Assembly (NCBI RefSeq): GCF_023507705.1 | Contig: NZ_JALBGD010000002.1 | Coordinates: 496,001 to 560,000 of the forward strand | DNA from: Stappia sp. WLB 29 | GTDB taxonomy: Bacteria > Pseudomonadota > Alphaproteobacteria > Rhizobiales > Stappiaceae | Direction of reading: 5' to 3' | DNA length: 64,000 bases | In this document: positions 53,575 to 62,539 of the stretch, piece by piece | How the letters are laid out: each line of letters opens with the position of its first letter | Position numbering within the stretch: the first letter of the stretch is position 1 | Program-made: the position numbers and the translations under genes | Notes under the pieces: generated by a model | The model's input: the letters and a program-made list of their open reading frames with translations, nothing else | Told to the model about the DNA's origin: nothing | Database searches by the model: none

Positions 53575-54636
53575 CTATTGCGGAATGACGGCGATGCCGT
53601 GCCCCTTGGGCAGCAGCCGCACCTCGGCACCGGCGCCGACCTCGTCGCCATCAGCGGGCGCGACGACGAAGAGTTCGCCGAGCGGCGTCTCGATCTCGTA
53701 TTCCATGTGCTTGCCGAGATAGCTGGCGGTCCTCACCGTTCCGGTCAGCCCGCCGGCATCGCTGGCCGCAAGCGGCGCAAGGCGCAGCGCGTCGGGCCGC
53801 AGGGCGACCTTCACCGGGCCGGGCGCGAGGCCGCGCGCGGGCGCCTCGACGCTGGCGCCGGCAAGGTCCAGCACCGCCGTGTCGCCGGCAACGCTGGCGA
53901 TGGTGCCGTCGACCACGTTGGCATCGCCGATGAAGTCGGCGACGAAGAGGTTCGCCGGCGCATTCCACAATTCGCGCGGGCTCGCCTTCTGGGCGATGCG
54001 GGCATTCGACATGACGATGACCTCGTCGGAGACGGCCAGCGCCTCCTCCTGGTCGTGGGTGACATAGACCACCGTCAGGCCGAGATCCTTCTGCAGCGCG
54101 CGGATGTCCTCGCGCACCTTGCGGCGCAGCCGTGCATCGAGGTTCGACAGCGGTTCGTCGAACAGCAGGATCGAGGGTTCCAGCACCAGCGCGCGGGCGA
54201 CGGCGACGCGCTGCTGCTGGCCGCCGGACAGTTCCGAGGGCAGCCGCGTGTCGTAGCCGGACAGGCCCAGCAGGCCGAGCTTCTCGCGCGCCATCTCGGC
54301 CGCCTGCGCCTTGCCGATGCCGGACGAGCGCGGCCCGTACATGACGTTGTCCAGCACGTTCATATGCGGGAACAGCGCATAGGACTGGAACACCATGGTG
54401 ACGTCGCGCTCGGCCGCCGACAGATGCGTCACGTCCTTGCCGTCGATCAGGATTCTGCCCTCGCTCGCCAGTTCCAGCCCGGCGATCATCCGCAAGGTGG
54501 TGGTCTTGCCGCAGCCGGAGGGGCCGAGCAGCGTCGTCAGCGATCCGGCCTCGCAGCGGAAGGAGACGTCGTCCACGGCGGTCACCGCGCCGTAGCGCTT
54601 GGTGACGCCGATGAAGTCGAGGCTTGCCGGTCCCAT
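53575..54636 (-). CDS. ferric/phosphosugar-type ABC transporter ATP-binding protein
   Basis: ATPase of 353 aa. Walker A GPSGCGKT (38-45), Q-loop MVFQSYALFPHM, signature ELSGGQQQRVAVARAL, Walker B ILLFDEPLSNLDA and a C-terminal TOBE-like regulatory domain (about 245-353). The PotA/FbpC class. Its ATG overlaps the permease stop (TGATG). Substrate follows that of the receptor; see the receptor entry. Confidence 0.92.
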   Translation of the reverse strand: MGPASLDFIGVTKRYGAVTAVDDVSFRCEAGSLTTLLGPSGCGKTTTLRMIAGLELASEGRILIDGKDVTHLSAAERDVTMVFQSYALFPHMNVLDNVMYGPRSSGIGKAQAAEMAREKLGLLGLSGYDTRLPSELSGGQQQRVAVARALVLEPSILLFDEPLSNLDARLRRKVREDIRALQKDLGLTVVYVTHDQEEALAVSDEVIVMSNARIAQKASPRELWNAPANLFVADFIGDANVVDGTIASVAGDTAVLDLAGASVEAPARGLAPGPVKVALRPDALRLAPLAASDAGGLTGTVRTASYLGKHMEYEIETPLGELFVVAPADGDEVGAGAEVRLLPKGHGIAVIPQ

Positions 54637-56756
54637 CAGTGTCCCCCTGCGGCGATGGCTTCGCTGCCGCGCCGGCCCAGCCGTGCCTCGCCGACGAGGA
54701 GACGGATGGTGGCGATGGCAACGATCATGAAGACGATCATGAAGGCGCAATAGGCGATGGCGAGCGAGTATTCACCCGCCTCCACCCGGCCGACGATATA
54801 GGCGGTCGCCATGTTGTAGCGCGCCGTGACGAGGAAGATGATCGCCGAGACCGCCGTCATCGCATGCACGAAGGAGAAGATCAGGGTGGCGACGATGGCC
54901 GGCTTCATCAGGGGCAGCACGACGGCGACCAGCGTGCGGCCCGTGCGGGCGCGCAAGGTGGCCGAGGCCTCGTCCAGCGAGGGATCGATCTGCGAAAGCG
55001 CCGCGATGCCGGCCCGCACGCCGACCGGCATGTTGCGGAAGACGAAGCAGGCGATGAGGATGAAGCCGGTGCCGGTGATCTCCACCGGCGGCACGTTGAA
55101 GGCGAGGATATAGGCGACGCCGATCACCGTGCCGGGAATGGCGAAGGACAGCATGGTCAGGAATTCCAGCGACCTGCGGCCGTGGAATTTCTGGCGCGCC
55201 AGCACATAGGCGGTCAGCAGGCCGATGATCGCCGTCAGCGGCGCTGCCGCCGCCGAGACCAGCACCGTGGTCCAGAAGCTGTCCCAGGCCGAGCCGGCCC
55301 AGAACAGGCCGTTGTCGGTCCACTCCACCAGGAAGCCGGTGCGCAGGTGATCGAGCGTCGGCGTCATGTCGAAGCGGCCGATATCCTTCACGAACCCGCC
55401 GATCAGCACGATCGAGTAGACCGCGATGGTCAGGCCGATCCAGGGAATGATGACGCTCCACAGGCCGGCGGGCAGGCCCTTGGGCAGGGCGGCCGGCACG
55501 CCGCTGTCGCCCTTGCCCGACACGGTGACGAAGGAGGCGTTGGCGAGCAGGCGCATCTGCAGCAGGAAGGCGGCGAGCGTGAAGGCGAGCAGCACCATGG
55601 CGAGCACCGCGGCGCGGCCCGGCTCGTGCTGGGCGCCGACGACGGCGAAGAAGATCTTGGTCGACAGCACCTCGAAATTGCCGCCGAGCACCAGCGGGTT
55701 GCCGAAGTCGGCAAGGCTCTCGACGAAGGCGAGCAGGTAGGTGTTGGCGATGGCCGGCAGCAGCAGCGGCAGCGTCACGGTCATGAGGATGCGGGTGCGG
55801 GTGGCGCGCAGGGTCTGCGCGGCCTCCTCCAGCGTCGGCGACAGGGCCTTCAGCGAGCCGACCAGGATCAGGAAGGACAGCGGCACCTGCGACAGGACCT
55901 GCGCCAGCAGCACGCCGGGCAGGCCGTAGAGCCAGCGCGAGCGGGGAATGCCGAACCAGTCCCACAGGGCGCCGGTGACGAGGCCGGTGCGCCCGAACAG
56001 CACGATCAGGGCGAGGCCGATGACGAAGGGCGGCGTGATGATCGGCAGGATGGCGAGCGCGTCGAAGGCGCGCGGGAAGCGCACGTTGGTACGCACCGCG
56101 AGCAGCGCCAGCCCGAGCGCCAGCGTCGTGGAGAAGAAGGCGGCGAGAATGCCGAGAATGACGGTGTTGGGGGCAACGCCGCAGCGTGCCGTCGACCAGA
56201 GGCAGGCGAGCGACCAGATGTCGCCCTGCAGCAGCCGGTCGAGGAAGACGGCGGCGCGCGCCTCGCTTTCCCCTTGAAAGGCCTCGGACAGCATCCGCAG
56301 CACCGGCCAGAACACGAAGAGCACCACCAGCGTGCCGATGGTGATGACGCTGACCGAGACGAAGCGGTCGTTGCGGAAGGCGCCGAAGCGGGCGATGGCG
56401 CCGGCGAAAAGCGCGACGAGGGCGAGGGCGAGAATGCCGGCGCCCGGACCGATGGGGCGGCCGACCTCGTTGTCGGCAAAGCCGATCCCGGCGGCAAGGG
56501 CCGGGAAGAAGCCGGCGAGGATCATCGCGACGAGCGCCAGCATGCCGCCGACCGCCCCGAAAAGGGCGCTGGCGCGCTGGGCCCCGGCAAAGCTCGCGCC
56601 GGCCGCAAGGACCAGCGCCAGACAGCCGAGCGCGGGCGCCGCATGGCCGGCGGCAAGCGCCCCGGCCAGGCGGGTTCCGTCGTCGGCATGGTAGGCCAGC
56701 GCCGCCGGGCCGATCAGTCCGGCGGCGGCCAGGATCACCGGGAAACGGTCGATCAT
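54636..56756 (-). CDS. ferric/phosphosugar-type ABC transporter permease, fused double module
   Basis: Membrane protein of about 706 aa containing two copies of the transport domain, as in FbpB/AfuB. An extra N-terminal hydrophobic region (1 to about 140, several helices) precedes the first module (SLKALSPTLEEAAQTLRATRTRI as EAA loop) and the second (ALSQIDPSLDEASATLRARTGRTL as EAA loop). The start is uncertain: ATG 56756 is used, while a GTG at 56807 with GGAGG 3 nt upstream would add 17 residues and overlap the receptor stop. Confidence 0.88.
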   Translation of the reverse strand: MIDRFPVILAAAGLIGPAALAYHADDGTRLAGALAAGHAAPALGCLALVLAAGASFAGAQRASALFGAVGGMLALVAMILAGFFPALAAGIGFADNEVGRPIGPGAGILALALVALFAGAIARFGAFRNDRFVSVSVITIGTLVVLFVFWPVLRMLSEAFQGESEARAAVFLDRLLQGDIWSLACLWSTARCGVAPNTVILGILAAFFSTTLALGLALLAVRTNVRFPRAFDALAILPIITPPFVIGLALIVLFGRTGLVTGALWDWFGIPRSRWLYGLPGVLLAQVLSQVPLSFLILVGSLKALSPTLEEAAQTLRATRTRILMTVTLPLLLPAIANTYLLAFVESLADFGNPLVLGGNFEVLSTKIFFAVVGAQHEPGRAAVLAMVLLAFTLAAFLLQMRLLANASFVTVSGKGDSGVPAALPKGLPAGLWSVIIPWIGLTIAVYSIVLIGGFVKDIGRFDMTPTLDHLRTGFLVEWTDNGLFWAGSAWDSFWTTVLVSAAAAPLTAIIGLLTAYVLARQKFHGRRSLEFLTMLSFAIPGTVIGVAYILAFNVPPVEITGTGFILIACFVFRNMPVGVRAGIAALSQIDPSLDEASATLRARTGRTLVAVVLPLMKPAIVATLIFSFVHAMTAVSAIIFLVTARYNMATAYIVGRVEAGEYSLAIAYCAFMIVFMIVAIATIRLLVGEARLGRRGSEAIAAGGH

Positions 56757-56790
56757 CGCGATGCGGTCGGTGGGGGGACGGTGGCGCGCC

Positions 56791-57834
56791 TTACTTCGGC
56801 GCGGCACCGACCTCCGTATCCCACTTGGACAGCAGGCGGGTGCGTTCGGCCGACGAACCGTATTTGGCGAAGTCGTAGTCGATCAGCTTGATCGTCGACA
56901 GGTCGGGCGCGCCCTCGGGCGCCTTGGCCGACTTGTTCGACGGCACCTGATAGGACTTGGCCTCCGCGCCGAGGGCCTGGGCCTCGGCGGTCAGCGCCCA
57001 GTCGTACCACTTCTTGGCGTTGTCCATGTTCGGGGCGCCCTTGATGATCGACATGGAGCCGATCTCGTAGCCGGTGCCCTCGCACGGGGAGACGACCTTG
57101 ACCGGCGCGCCCTGCACGGCCTGGGTGACCGCATCGTGCTGGAAGGTGATGCCGATCAGCGTCTCGCCGGTGGCGGCGGCACGCGCCGGAGCGGCGCCCG
57201 ACTTGGTGTACTGGTTGATGTTCTTGTGCAGGGCCTTCATGTAGTCGAAGGCCTTGTCCTCGCCCATCAGCTGCACCAGGGTCGCGACCATCGTGTAGGA
57301 CGTGCCCGACGAGTTCGGGTTGGCGACCTGCACCTCGTCGCGGAACTCCTCGCGCAGAAGGTCCGACCAGCAGGCCGGCTCCGGCGCGCCGGTGGAGGCC
57401 AGCATCTCGGTGTTGAACGAGTAGCCGAGCGCGCCGGCGTAGATGCCGACGGTCTTATGGCCCGACTGCTCGGCCTGCGATACCGCCCAGGGCTGCAGTT
57501 CGGCCAGCATCGGCGACTTGTATTCGACCGTCAGGTCCTCTTCGGCCGCCTGTAGGTGCGGGTCGCCGGTGCCGCCCCACCACACGTCGCCGCGCGGATT
57601 GGCGGCTTCCGCTTTGATCTGGGCGAAGGTTTCGCCGGACGACTTGCGGGTCATGTTGACCTTGATGCCGGTTTCGCGCTCGAAGGCCTGGACCATCGGG
57701 CGGCACCATTCTTCCTGCACGGAGCAATAGACGGTGAGCTCGCCGGACGCCGAGGCGGGCACGGCCCACATCAGGCCGGCAAGGCCGAAGGCGGCGCCCG
57801 ACGCAAGCGCCTGCAGGCTGATAGCGATCTTCAT
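56791..57834 (-). CDS. ABC transporter substrate-binding protein, ferric/phosphosugar class
   Basis: Periplasmic receptor of 347 aa with a signal peptide (MKIAISLQALASGAAFGLAG, cleavage near ASAS). The mature part begins LTVYCSVQEEWCRPMVQAFERETGIKV, with SSGETFAQIKAEAANPRGDVWWGGTGD typical of the FbpA/AfuA fold. The adjacent Tyr-Tyr pair that binds iron in FbpA is absent from the whole sequence. With an inositol-monophosphatase-family gene directly upstream, uptake of a phosphorylated sugar or polyol is more likely than iron. The ATG at 57834 follows GGGAGGAG. Confidence 0.87.
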   Translation of the reverse strand: MKIAISLQALASGAAFGLAGLMWAVPASASGELTVYCSVQEEWCRPMVQAFERETGIKVNMTRKSSGETFAQIKAEAANPRGDVWWGGTGDPHLQAAEEDLTVEYKSPMLAELQPWAVSQAEQSGHKTVGIYAGALGYSFNTEMLASTGAPEPACWSDLLREEFRDEVQVANPNSSGTSYTMVATLVQLMGEDKAFDYMKALHKNINQYTKSGAAPARAAATGETLIGITFQHDAVTQAVQGAPVKVVSPCEGTGYEIGSMSIIKGAPNMDNAKKWYDWALTAEAQALGAEAKSYQVPSNKSAKAPEGAPDLSTIKLIDYDFAKYGSSAERTRLLSKWDTEVGAAPK

Positions 57835-57911
57835 GGTTCTCCTCCCTTTACGATGCATCGTTGCAAAGCTGTGCATTCGTTGGTTCAAATTGGACGGCGC
57901 AGCGCCGGCCG

Positions 57912-58748
57912 TCAATCTCCTGTCTGCGACGCGGCGTCTTTTCGGCGCGGCGCCGGGGCGAGCGGCAGGCCGGTGACGCGCGCTGCATCCTCGGCGATGC
58001 CGGGGGCTGCGACGATGATCGGGTTGCCGCGGGTCCAGTCGCCGCTGAAGAAGTCGCTGACGCGGGCGCCCGCCTCGCTGGCGATGACGACGCCGGCGGC
58101 CACGTCCCAGGAGTTGATGTGGCCTTCCAGATAACCGTCGCTGCGTCCGCAGGCGACGGAGGCAAGGCCCATCGCGCCGGAGGCAGAGCGCTTGACATTG
58201 GCGCCGGCCTCGAACAGGGCCCGGACATTGTCGATGTAGCCGGCGACCGGCAGGCGCGGCGACCAGCCGTGTTCCAGCGTGGCACGGGTGATCGTATCGG
58301 TGGCGGCGACCCGGATCGGCTTGCCGTTCAGCGTGGCGCCGTGGCCGCGGCGGGCGAGATAGGTCTCACTGAGCGCGGGGGCGGCGATGCAGCCGAGTTC
58401 CGGCGTGCCGTCCAGGAGGAAGCCGATGGAAATGCACCAGGTCGTGTCGCCATGGGCGAAGTTGGCGGTGCCGTCGATCGGATCGACGATCCACATGCGC
58501 TCGCTCACCTCGCCGCCGCCTTCCTCGCCCAGCACGCTGTCCTGCGGGAAGACTTCGGCGATGCGCGAGCGGATCAGGGCTTCCACCGCGCCGTCGGCCT
58601 CGGTGAGCCAGTCCTGGGCGCCTTTCAGGGAGATCGCCATGGCGTCGCGGTTCTCGAAATACCGCATCGCCAGGGCCGCGGCTTCCGCGGCAAGTCCCTG
58701 AAGAGCAAGAAAACGCAACGTCACTTCGGGGTTGGCGGATCCGCTCAT
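57912..58748 (-). CDS. inositol-monophosphatase-family phosphatase
   Basis: Mg2+-dependent phosphatase of 278 aa. Metal and catalytic residues: GEEGG (E75-E76), WIVDPIDGTANF (D89, D92, T94) and a late WDVAAGVVIASEAGA Asp. It hydrolyses sugar or polyol phosphates such as inositol phosphate. First gene on the minus strand, 77 bp before the receptor, so it is probably in the same transcript; the imported compound may be its substrate. The ATG at 58748 follows AGAGGAA. A GACA-N6-TGTC inverted repeat (58768-58781) lies just upstream; the rest of 58749-59009 shows no gene. Confidence 0.9.
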   Translation of the reverse strand: MSGSANPEVTLRFLALQGLAAEAAALAMRYFENRDAMAISLKGAQDWLTEADGAVEALIRSRIAEVFPQDSVLGEEGGGEVSERMWIVDPIDGTANFAHGDTTWCISIGFLLDGTPELGCIAAPALSETYLARRGHGATLNGKPIRVAATDTITRATLEHGWSPRLPVAGYIDNVRALFEAGANVKRSASGAMGLASVACGRSDGYLEGHINSWDVAAGVVIASEAGARVSDFFSGDWTRGNPIIVAAPGIAEDAARVTGLPLAPAPRRKDAASQTGD

Positions 58749-59009
58749 GCTTTCCTCTTACTTAGCCGACAAATATCTGTCATCATTGTTTTTCCACGTA
58801 TTCAGCCGACGGAAAAGCGTTTTCCTCGGCATGTTGCCGCCATTATTCCCTGTCAGAATCAGCAATCTGGCCGGAAAATGGGAGGCAGGACACCGGATCA
58901 TGGCGCCGGCGCCAATAGCAATCGGCGATTGCCGCTCCCGGGACAAGTGCCCGAAAAGCGACAAGAGCCGTTGCCGCGAAAGCCGGCGCGACGAGAGGAC
59001 GACAGAAAG

Positions 59010-60737
59010 ATGATGAGTGCGAGTGCGGTCTTCGTGCAGCTGATCGGCGGCGTGGCGCTGCTGATCTGGGCCGTGCGGATGGTGCGCACCGGGGTGGTGC
59101 GGGCGTTCGGCTCCTCCCTCAGGGCGGTTCTTGCGTCGGCGACGCGCAACCGGACGATGGCGGCGTTTGCCGGTGCCGGCGTCACCGTGTTGATGCAGAG
59201 CGCGACGGCGACGGCGATGCTGCTCACCTCCTTCTCGCGCAGCGGCCTGGTGCCGCTCGCCATGGCCTTGGCCGTGGTGCTGGGCGCCGATGTCGGCTCG
59301 GCCATCGCCGCGCAGATCCTGTCGCTCGATGTCTCCTACCTGTGGCCGGTCTTCGTCACCGCGGGCGTCTTCATGTTCCTCTCGATGGAGGCCGACCGGG
59401 CCCAGTGCATCGGCCGGGCGCTGATCGGCCTCGGCCTGCTCACCCTGTCGCTGCAGACCCTGCGGCTGACCGTGGTGCCGCTGGCCGAATCGGAGACCTT
59501 CGGCCTCGTGCTCGCCGCGCTCGGCAGCGAGCCGATCCTCGCCGCGATCCTCGCCGCCGGCATCACCTGGGCGGCGCATTCCTCGCTCGCCGTGGTGCTC
59601 GTCATCGCCACGCTGGCGCTCACCGGCGCGGTGACGCCGACGCTGGCCATCGCCGCCGTGCTCGGCGCCAATGTCGGCGCTGCCGCAGCGCCGCTCTCGG
59701 CCAACTGGGGCGGGGCGCCGGAGACCAAGCGCGTGCCGCTCGGCAACATGCTGATGCGCGGCGCGGTCGCGGCGATCCTGGTGCCGTTTTCCGGCGTGCT
59801 CGCCGACATCGCCACCAGCCACGGGCTCGTCGGGGCGCGGCTGACCGTCGACGTGCATCTTGCGTTCAACATCGTCGTGGCGCTGATCTTCATTCCGCTG
59901 GTCGGCCCGGTGTCGCGGCTGCTGGAGCGGCTGGTGCCGGCCTCGGCGCAGCCGGCCGATCCCAAGCGTCCGCGCTATCTCGGCAGCGCCGCCACCGACA
60001 TGTCGTCCGAGGCTCTGGCCGCCGCCCATCGCGAGGCGCTGGCGCTCGGCGACCGGGTCGAGGCGATGCTGATCAAGTCGATGGAGGCGCTGGAGACCGG
60101 CGATCCGAAGCTGATCCGCGAGATCCGCACTTCGGACGATGCGGTCGACGCGGTCAACGAGGCGATCAAGCTGCATCTCGTGCGCATGTCCCGCAAGGGC
60201 ATGTCGGAGGAGGATTCGCGCCGCTTCATGGAGATCCTCTCCTTCACCACCAACCTGGAGCATATCGGCGACGTCATCGACAAGCAGCTCCTGGAACTGG
60301 CGGAGAAGAAGGGGCGCGGCAATCTCGCCTTCTCCTCGGAAGGCCTTGCCGACCTCAAGGCGTTCCATGCCCGGGTCGCGTCGAACTTCGCCACCGCGCT
60401 CAACGTCTTCGCCACCGGCGACGCGGACCTGGCGCGCCGGCTCTTCGCCGAAAAGACCGCCATCCGCGACCTGGAGCGCCATTATGCCGAGCGTCACTAT
60501 GCGCGGCTGCGCGACGGGGTGAAGCTGTCGATGGAGACGACCTCGATCCATATGGACGTGCTGCGCGATCTGAAGCGCATCCACGGCCATTTCGTCGTCG
60601 TCGCCCAGCCGATCCTCGAGGCCTGCGGCGAGCTCGCCGACACGCGCCTGCGCGTCTCGGCGCCGGCACCGGCCGCCCGGGAGAAGAAGAACGAAGAGTT
60701 CCGCGACACGAGCACCAGCGGCGCGCAGCCCGCCTGA
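59010..60737 (+). CDS. Na/Pi cotransporter family protein with PhoU-like domain
   Basis: Membrane carrier of 575 aa. Inverted-repeat transport domain with QSATAT (Q63-S64, the QSxT motif) and a second, degenerate copy in AAHSSLAVVLVIATLA; about eight helices to residue 310. The remainder (about 330-550) is an alpha-helical PhoU-like cytoplasmic domain (LEHIGDVIDKQLLELAEKK; FATALNVFATGDADLARRLFAEKTAIRDLER). It takes up phosphate, and would admit arsenate; the arsRCH genes follow after a terminator. Two tandem ATGs at 59010/59013. Confidence 0.93.
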   Translation: MMSASAVFVQLIGGVALLIWAVRMVRTGVVRAFGSSLRAVLASATRNRTMAAFAGAGVTVLMQSATATAMLLTSFSRSGLVPLAMALAVVLGADVGSAIAAQILSLDVSYLWPVFVTAGVFMFLSMEADRAQCIGRALIGLGLLTLSLQTLRLTVVPLAESETFGLVLAALGSEPILAAILAAGITWAAHSSLAVVLVIATLALTGAVTPTLAIAAVLGANVGAAAAPLSANWGGAPETKRVPLGNMLMRGAVAAILVPFSGVLADIATSHGLVGARLTVDVHLAFNIVVALIFIPLVGPVSRLLERLVPASAQPADPKRPRYLGSAATDMSSEALAAAHREALALGDRVEAMLIKSMEALETGDPKLIREIRTSDDAVDAVNEAIKLHLVRMSRKGMSEEDSRRFMEILSFTTNLEHIGDVIDKQLLELAEKKGRGNLAFSSEGLADLKAFHARVASNFATALNVFATGDADLARRLFAEKTAIRDLERHYAERHYARLRDGVKLSMETTSIHMDVLRDLKRIHGHFVVVAQPILEACGELADTRLRVSAPAPAAREKKNEEFRDTSTSGAQPA

Positions 60738-60763
60738 CGGCTCCGCCTTTCCCGGTTCAAGCC

Positions 60764-60803
60764 AGGACGGCCGCGCGTGCCTCGCGCGGCCGTCCTGCGT
60801 TTT
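60764..60803 (+). terminator. Rho-independent terminator after the Na/Pi gene
   Basis: AGGACGGCCGCGCG (60764-60777) pairs perfectly with CGCGCGGCCGTCCT (60783-60796), a 14-bp stem with a 5-nt loop, followed by GCG and TTTT. Separates the transporter from the ars operon. Confidence 0.9.
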
Positions 60804-60843
60804 GTCTCTCGCCTTTCCCGTCCCGCGGGGGTTGACGGGCGCA

Positions 60844-60867
60844 ATATATCGAATATTCTCGAAATAT
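60844..60867. promoter_or_regulatory. probable ArsR operator overlapping the arsR start
   Basis: AT-rich imperfect repeat built from ATCGAATAT and CTCGAAATAT, ending at the arsR ATG. Position and composition fit the operator of an ArsR repressor. Confidence 0.6.
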
Positions 60868-61231
60868 GGAAAAGAAAGCCGCCCTTTCGGCCTTTGCCGC
60901 CCTGTCGCAGGAGACCCGCCTCGACGTCCTGCGCCTGCTCATCCGGGCGGGCGGCGAGGGTATGGCGGCGGGCGACATCGCGGCCGCGCTCGACGTGCGG
61001 CAGAACACGCTCTCCACAAACCTTGCGATCCTCACCCGCGCCGGCCTGCTGCGCAGTCACCGGCAGGGGCGCACGATCCGCTATTTCGCCGACATGGGCG
61101 GTCTGACGGCGCTGCTCGCCTTCCTGATGGAAGACTGCTGCGGCGGCGCGCCCGATGTCTGCCGTCCCGTCCTGGCGGCGCTGCCGGCCTGCTGTGCGCC
61201 GAGCCCCGTTACCTGCGAAGGAACCTCATGA
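60866..61231 (+). CDS. arsR: ArsR-family arsenite-responsive repressor
   Basis: Winged-helix repressor of 121 aa (HTH about 36-70: [30 protein letters not shown]). The C-terminus is unusually Cys-rich: C91-C92, C99, C109-C110, C117. A CC-N6-C arrangement at the C-terminus resembles the arsenite site of Acidithiobacillus-type ArsR (C95, C96, C102 in that protein), and the ELCVC-type N-terminal site of the E. coli class is missing. It overlaps arsC by ATGA and probably represses its own operon. Confidence 0.92.
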   Translation: MEKKAALSAFAALSQETRLDVLRLLIRAGGEGMAAGDIAAALDVRQNTLSTNLAILTRAGLLRSHRQGRTIRYFADMGGLTALLAFLMEDCCGGAPDVCRPVLAALPACCAPSPVTCEGTS

Positions 61232-61653
61232 CCATCGTCATTCACCACAATCCCGACTGCGGCACCTCGCGCAACGTGCTGGAGATGATCCGCGCCTCCG
61301 GCGAGGAGCCCGTCGTCATCGAGTATCTGAAGACCGGCTGGACCCGGCCGCAGCTGCAGGCCTTGTTCGCCGGCGCCGGGCTGACCCCGCGCACCGCCCT
61401 GCGCGTGTCGAAGTCGCCGGCCGAGGAGCTCGGCCTCACCGATCCGTCCGTCGACGACGAGACCATTCTCGCCGCGATGCTGGAGCATCCGGTTCTGGTC
61501 AACCGGCCCATCGTCGTCACGGAAAAGGGCATTCGCCTCTGCCGTCCGTCGGAAGTCGTGCTGGAGATCCTGCCCAATGCCGAGATCGGCACCTTCCGCA
61601 AGGAGGACGGCGAGATCGTCGTCGCCGGCTTCGCTTCGGGAGGCGCCTCGTGA
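61228..61653 (+). CDS. arsC: glutaredoxin-dependent arsenate reductase
   Basis: Arsenate reductase of 141 aa. Catalytic Cys11 in [11 protein letters not shown]; the three-arginine substrate site is partly visible (R in TPRTALR and NRPIV). It reduces arsenate to arsenite using glutaredoxin and glutathione. It overlaps arsR upstream and arsH downstream (TGA within GTGA at 61650), a compact operon. No arsenite efflux gene (arsB/acr3) is present in this window. Confidence 0.93.
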   Translation: MTIVIHHNPDCGTSRNVLEMIRASGEEPVVIEYLKTGWTRPQLQALFAGAGLTPRTALRVSKSPAEELGLTDPSVDDETILAAMLEHPVLVNRPIVVTEKGIRLCRPSEVVLEILPNAEIGTFRKEDGEIVVAGFASGGAS

Positions 61654-62384
61654 GTTCTGTTGCCGATCTTGCAGCCGCCGACCTGCCGAACATCGACTTT
61701 TCGCAGATGCACCGGGTCGATCCGGCGGATTACGCCCTGCCGGGCGAGAGCTTTCATGCCCCGCGCATCCTGCTGCTCTACGGGTCGCTGCGCCAGCGCT
61801 CCTTCTCGCGTCTGGTCGCCGAGGAGTCCCGCCGCCTGCTCGACTGGCACGGCTGCGAGACGCGGATGTTCGATCCGCGCGACTTGCCGCTGCCCGATGC
61901 GGCGGAGCCGGACCATCCCAAGGTGCGCGAGCTGCGCGAGCTCGCCATGTGGTCGGAAGGCATGGTCTGGGTCTCGCCGGAGCGGCACGGGGCGATGACC
62001 GGCATCATGAAGGCGCAGATCGACTGGCTGCCGCTGTCGCTCGGCGGCGTCCGGCCCACCCAGGGCAAGACGCTGGCGGTGATGCAGGTCTGCGGCGGCT
62101 CGCAGAGCTTCAACGCGGTCAACCAGATGCGCATTCTCGGCCGCTGGATGAGGATGGTCACCATCCCCAACCAGTCCTCCGTCGCCCGTGCCTTTGCCGA
62201 ATTCGGCGAGGACGACCGGATGAAGCCGTCCTCCTATTACAACCGGATCGTCGACGTCACCGAGGAACTGGTGAAGTTCACGCTGATGGTGCGCGGGCGT
62301 TCAGTCGCGCTGGTCGACCGCTACTCGGAGCGGGTCGAGACGGCGGCGGAGGTCTCCGCTCGCGTCAACCAGCGCTCGATCTGA
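61650..62384 (+). CDS. arsH: ArsH NADPH:FMN oxidoreductase
   Basis: Flavoprotein of 244 aa. FMN-binding [11 protein letters not shown] (G45-R54), the [20 protein letters not shown] segment and [13 protein letters not shown] match ArsH. It oxidises trivalent organoarsenicals. The GTG at 61650 overlaps the arsC stop, giving [13 protein letters not shown]. Last gene of the operon; no terminator is obvious in 62385-62539. Confidence 0.92.
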   Translation: MSSVADLAAADLPNIDFSQMHRVDPADYALPGESFHAPRILLLYGSLRQRSFSRLVAEESRRLLDWHGCETRMFDPRDLPLPDAAEPDHPKVRELRELAMWSEGMVWVSPERHGAMTGIMKAQIDWLPLSLGGVRPTQGKTLAVMQVCGGSQSFNAVNQMRILGRWMRMVTIPNQSSVARAFAEFGEDDRMKPSSYYNRIVDVTEELVKFTLMVRGRSVALVDRYSERVETAAEVSARVNQRSI

Positions 62385-62423
62385 CGCGGTTTCCACTGCT
62401 CTTGCCTGCCGCTGCCGCCCGCC

Positions 62424-62476
62424 GCGGTCGCGCCCATGCTATGTCTGGCGCGGTCGTGCCCGTGCTATCGTCCGGC
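62424..62476. repeat. imperfect tandem repeat upstream of LysR gene
   Basis: Two adjacent units of 26 and 27 bp (62424-62449 and 62450-62476), both starting GCGGTCG and sharing a GCTAT core. It lies 64 bp before the LysR start; possible regulator site or a replication-slippage product. Confidence 0.55.
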
Positions 62477-62539
62477 GCAAACGCGACGGACGCCTGAGGG
62501 CGGATCGTCGATAAAGGGCGGAAACCGGGTTCGGCAGGC

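Noticed and set aside
54624-56891. 755-codon plus-strand frame opposite the fused permease
   Set aside because: Same artefact: antisense to a long membrane protein, with repetitive Gln/Arg/Asp/Gly composition.
56791-57834. Iron-binding receptor assignment
   Set aside because: No adjacent Tyr-Tyr pair and a phosphatase gene in the operon; kept as ferric/phosphosugar class only.
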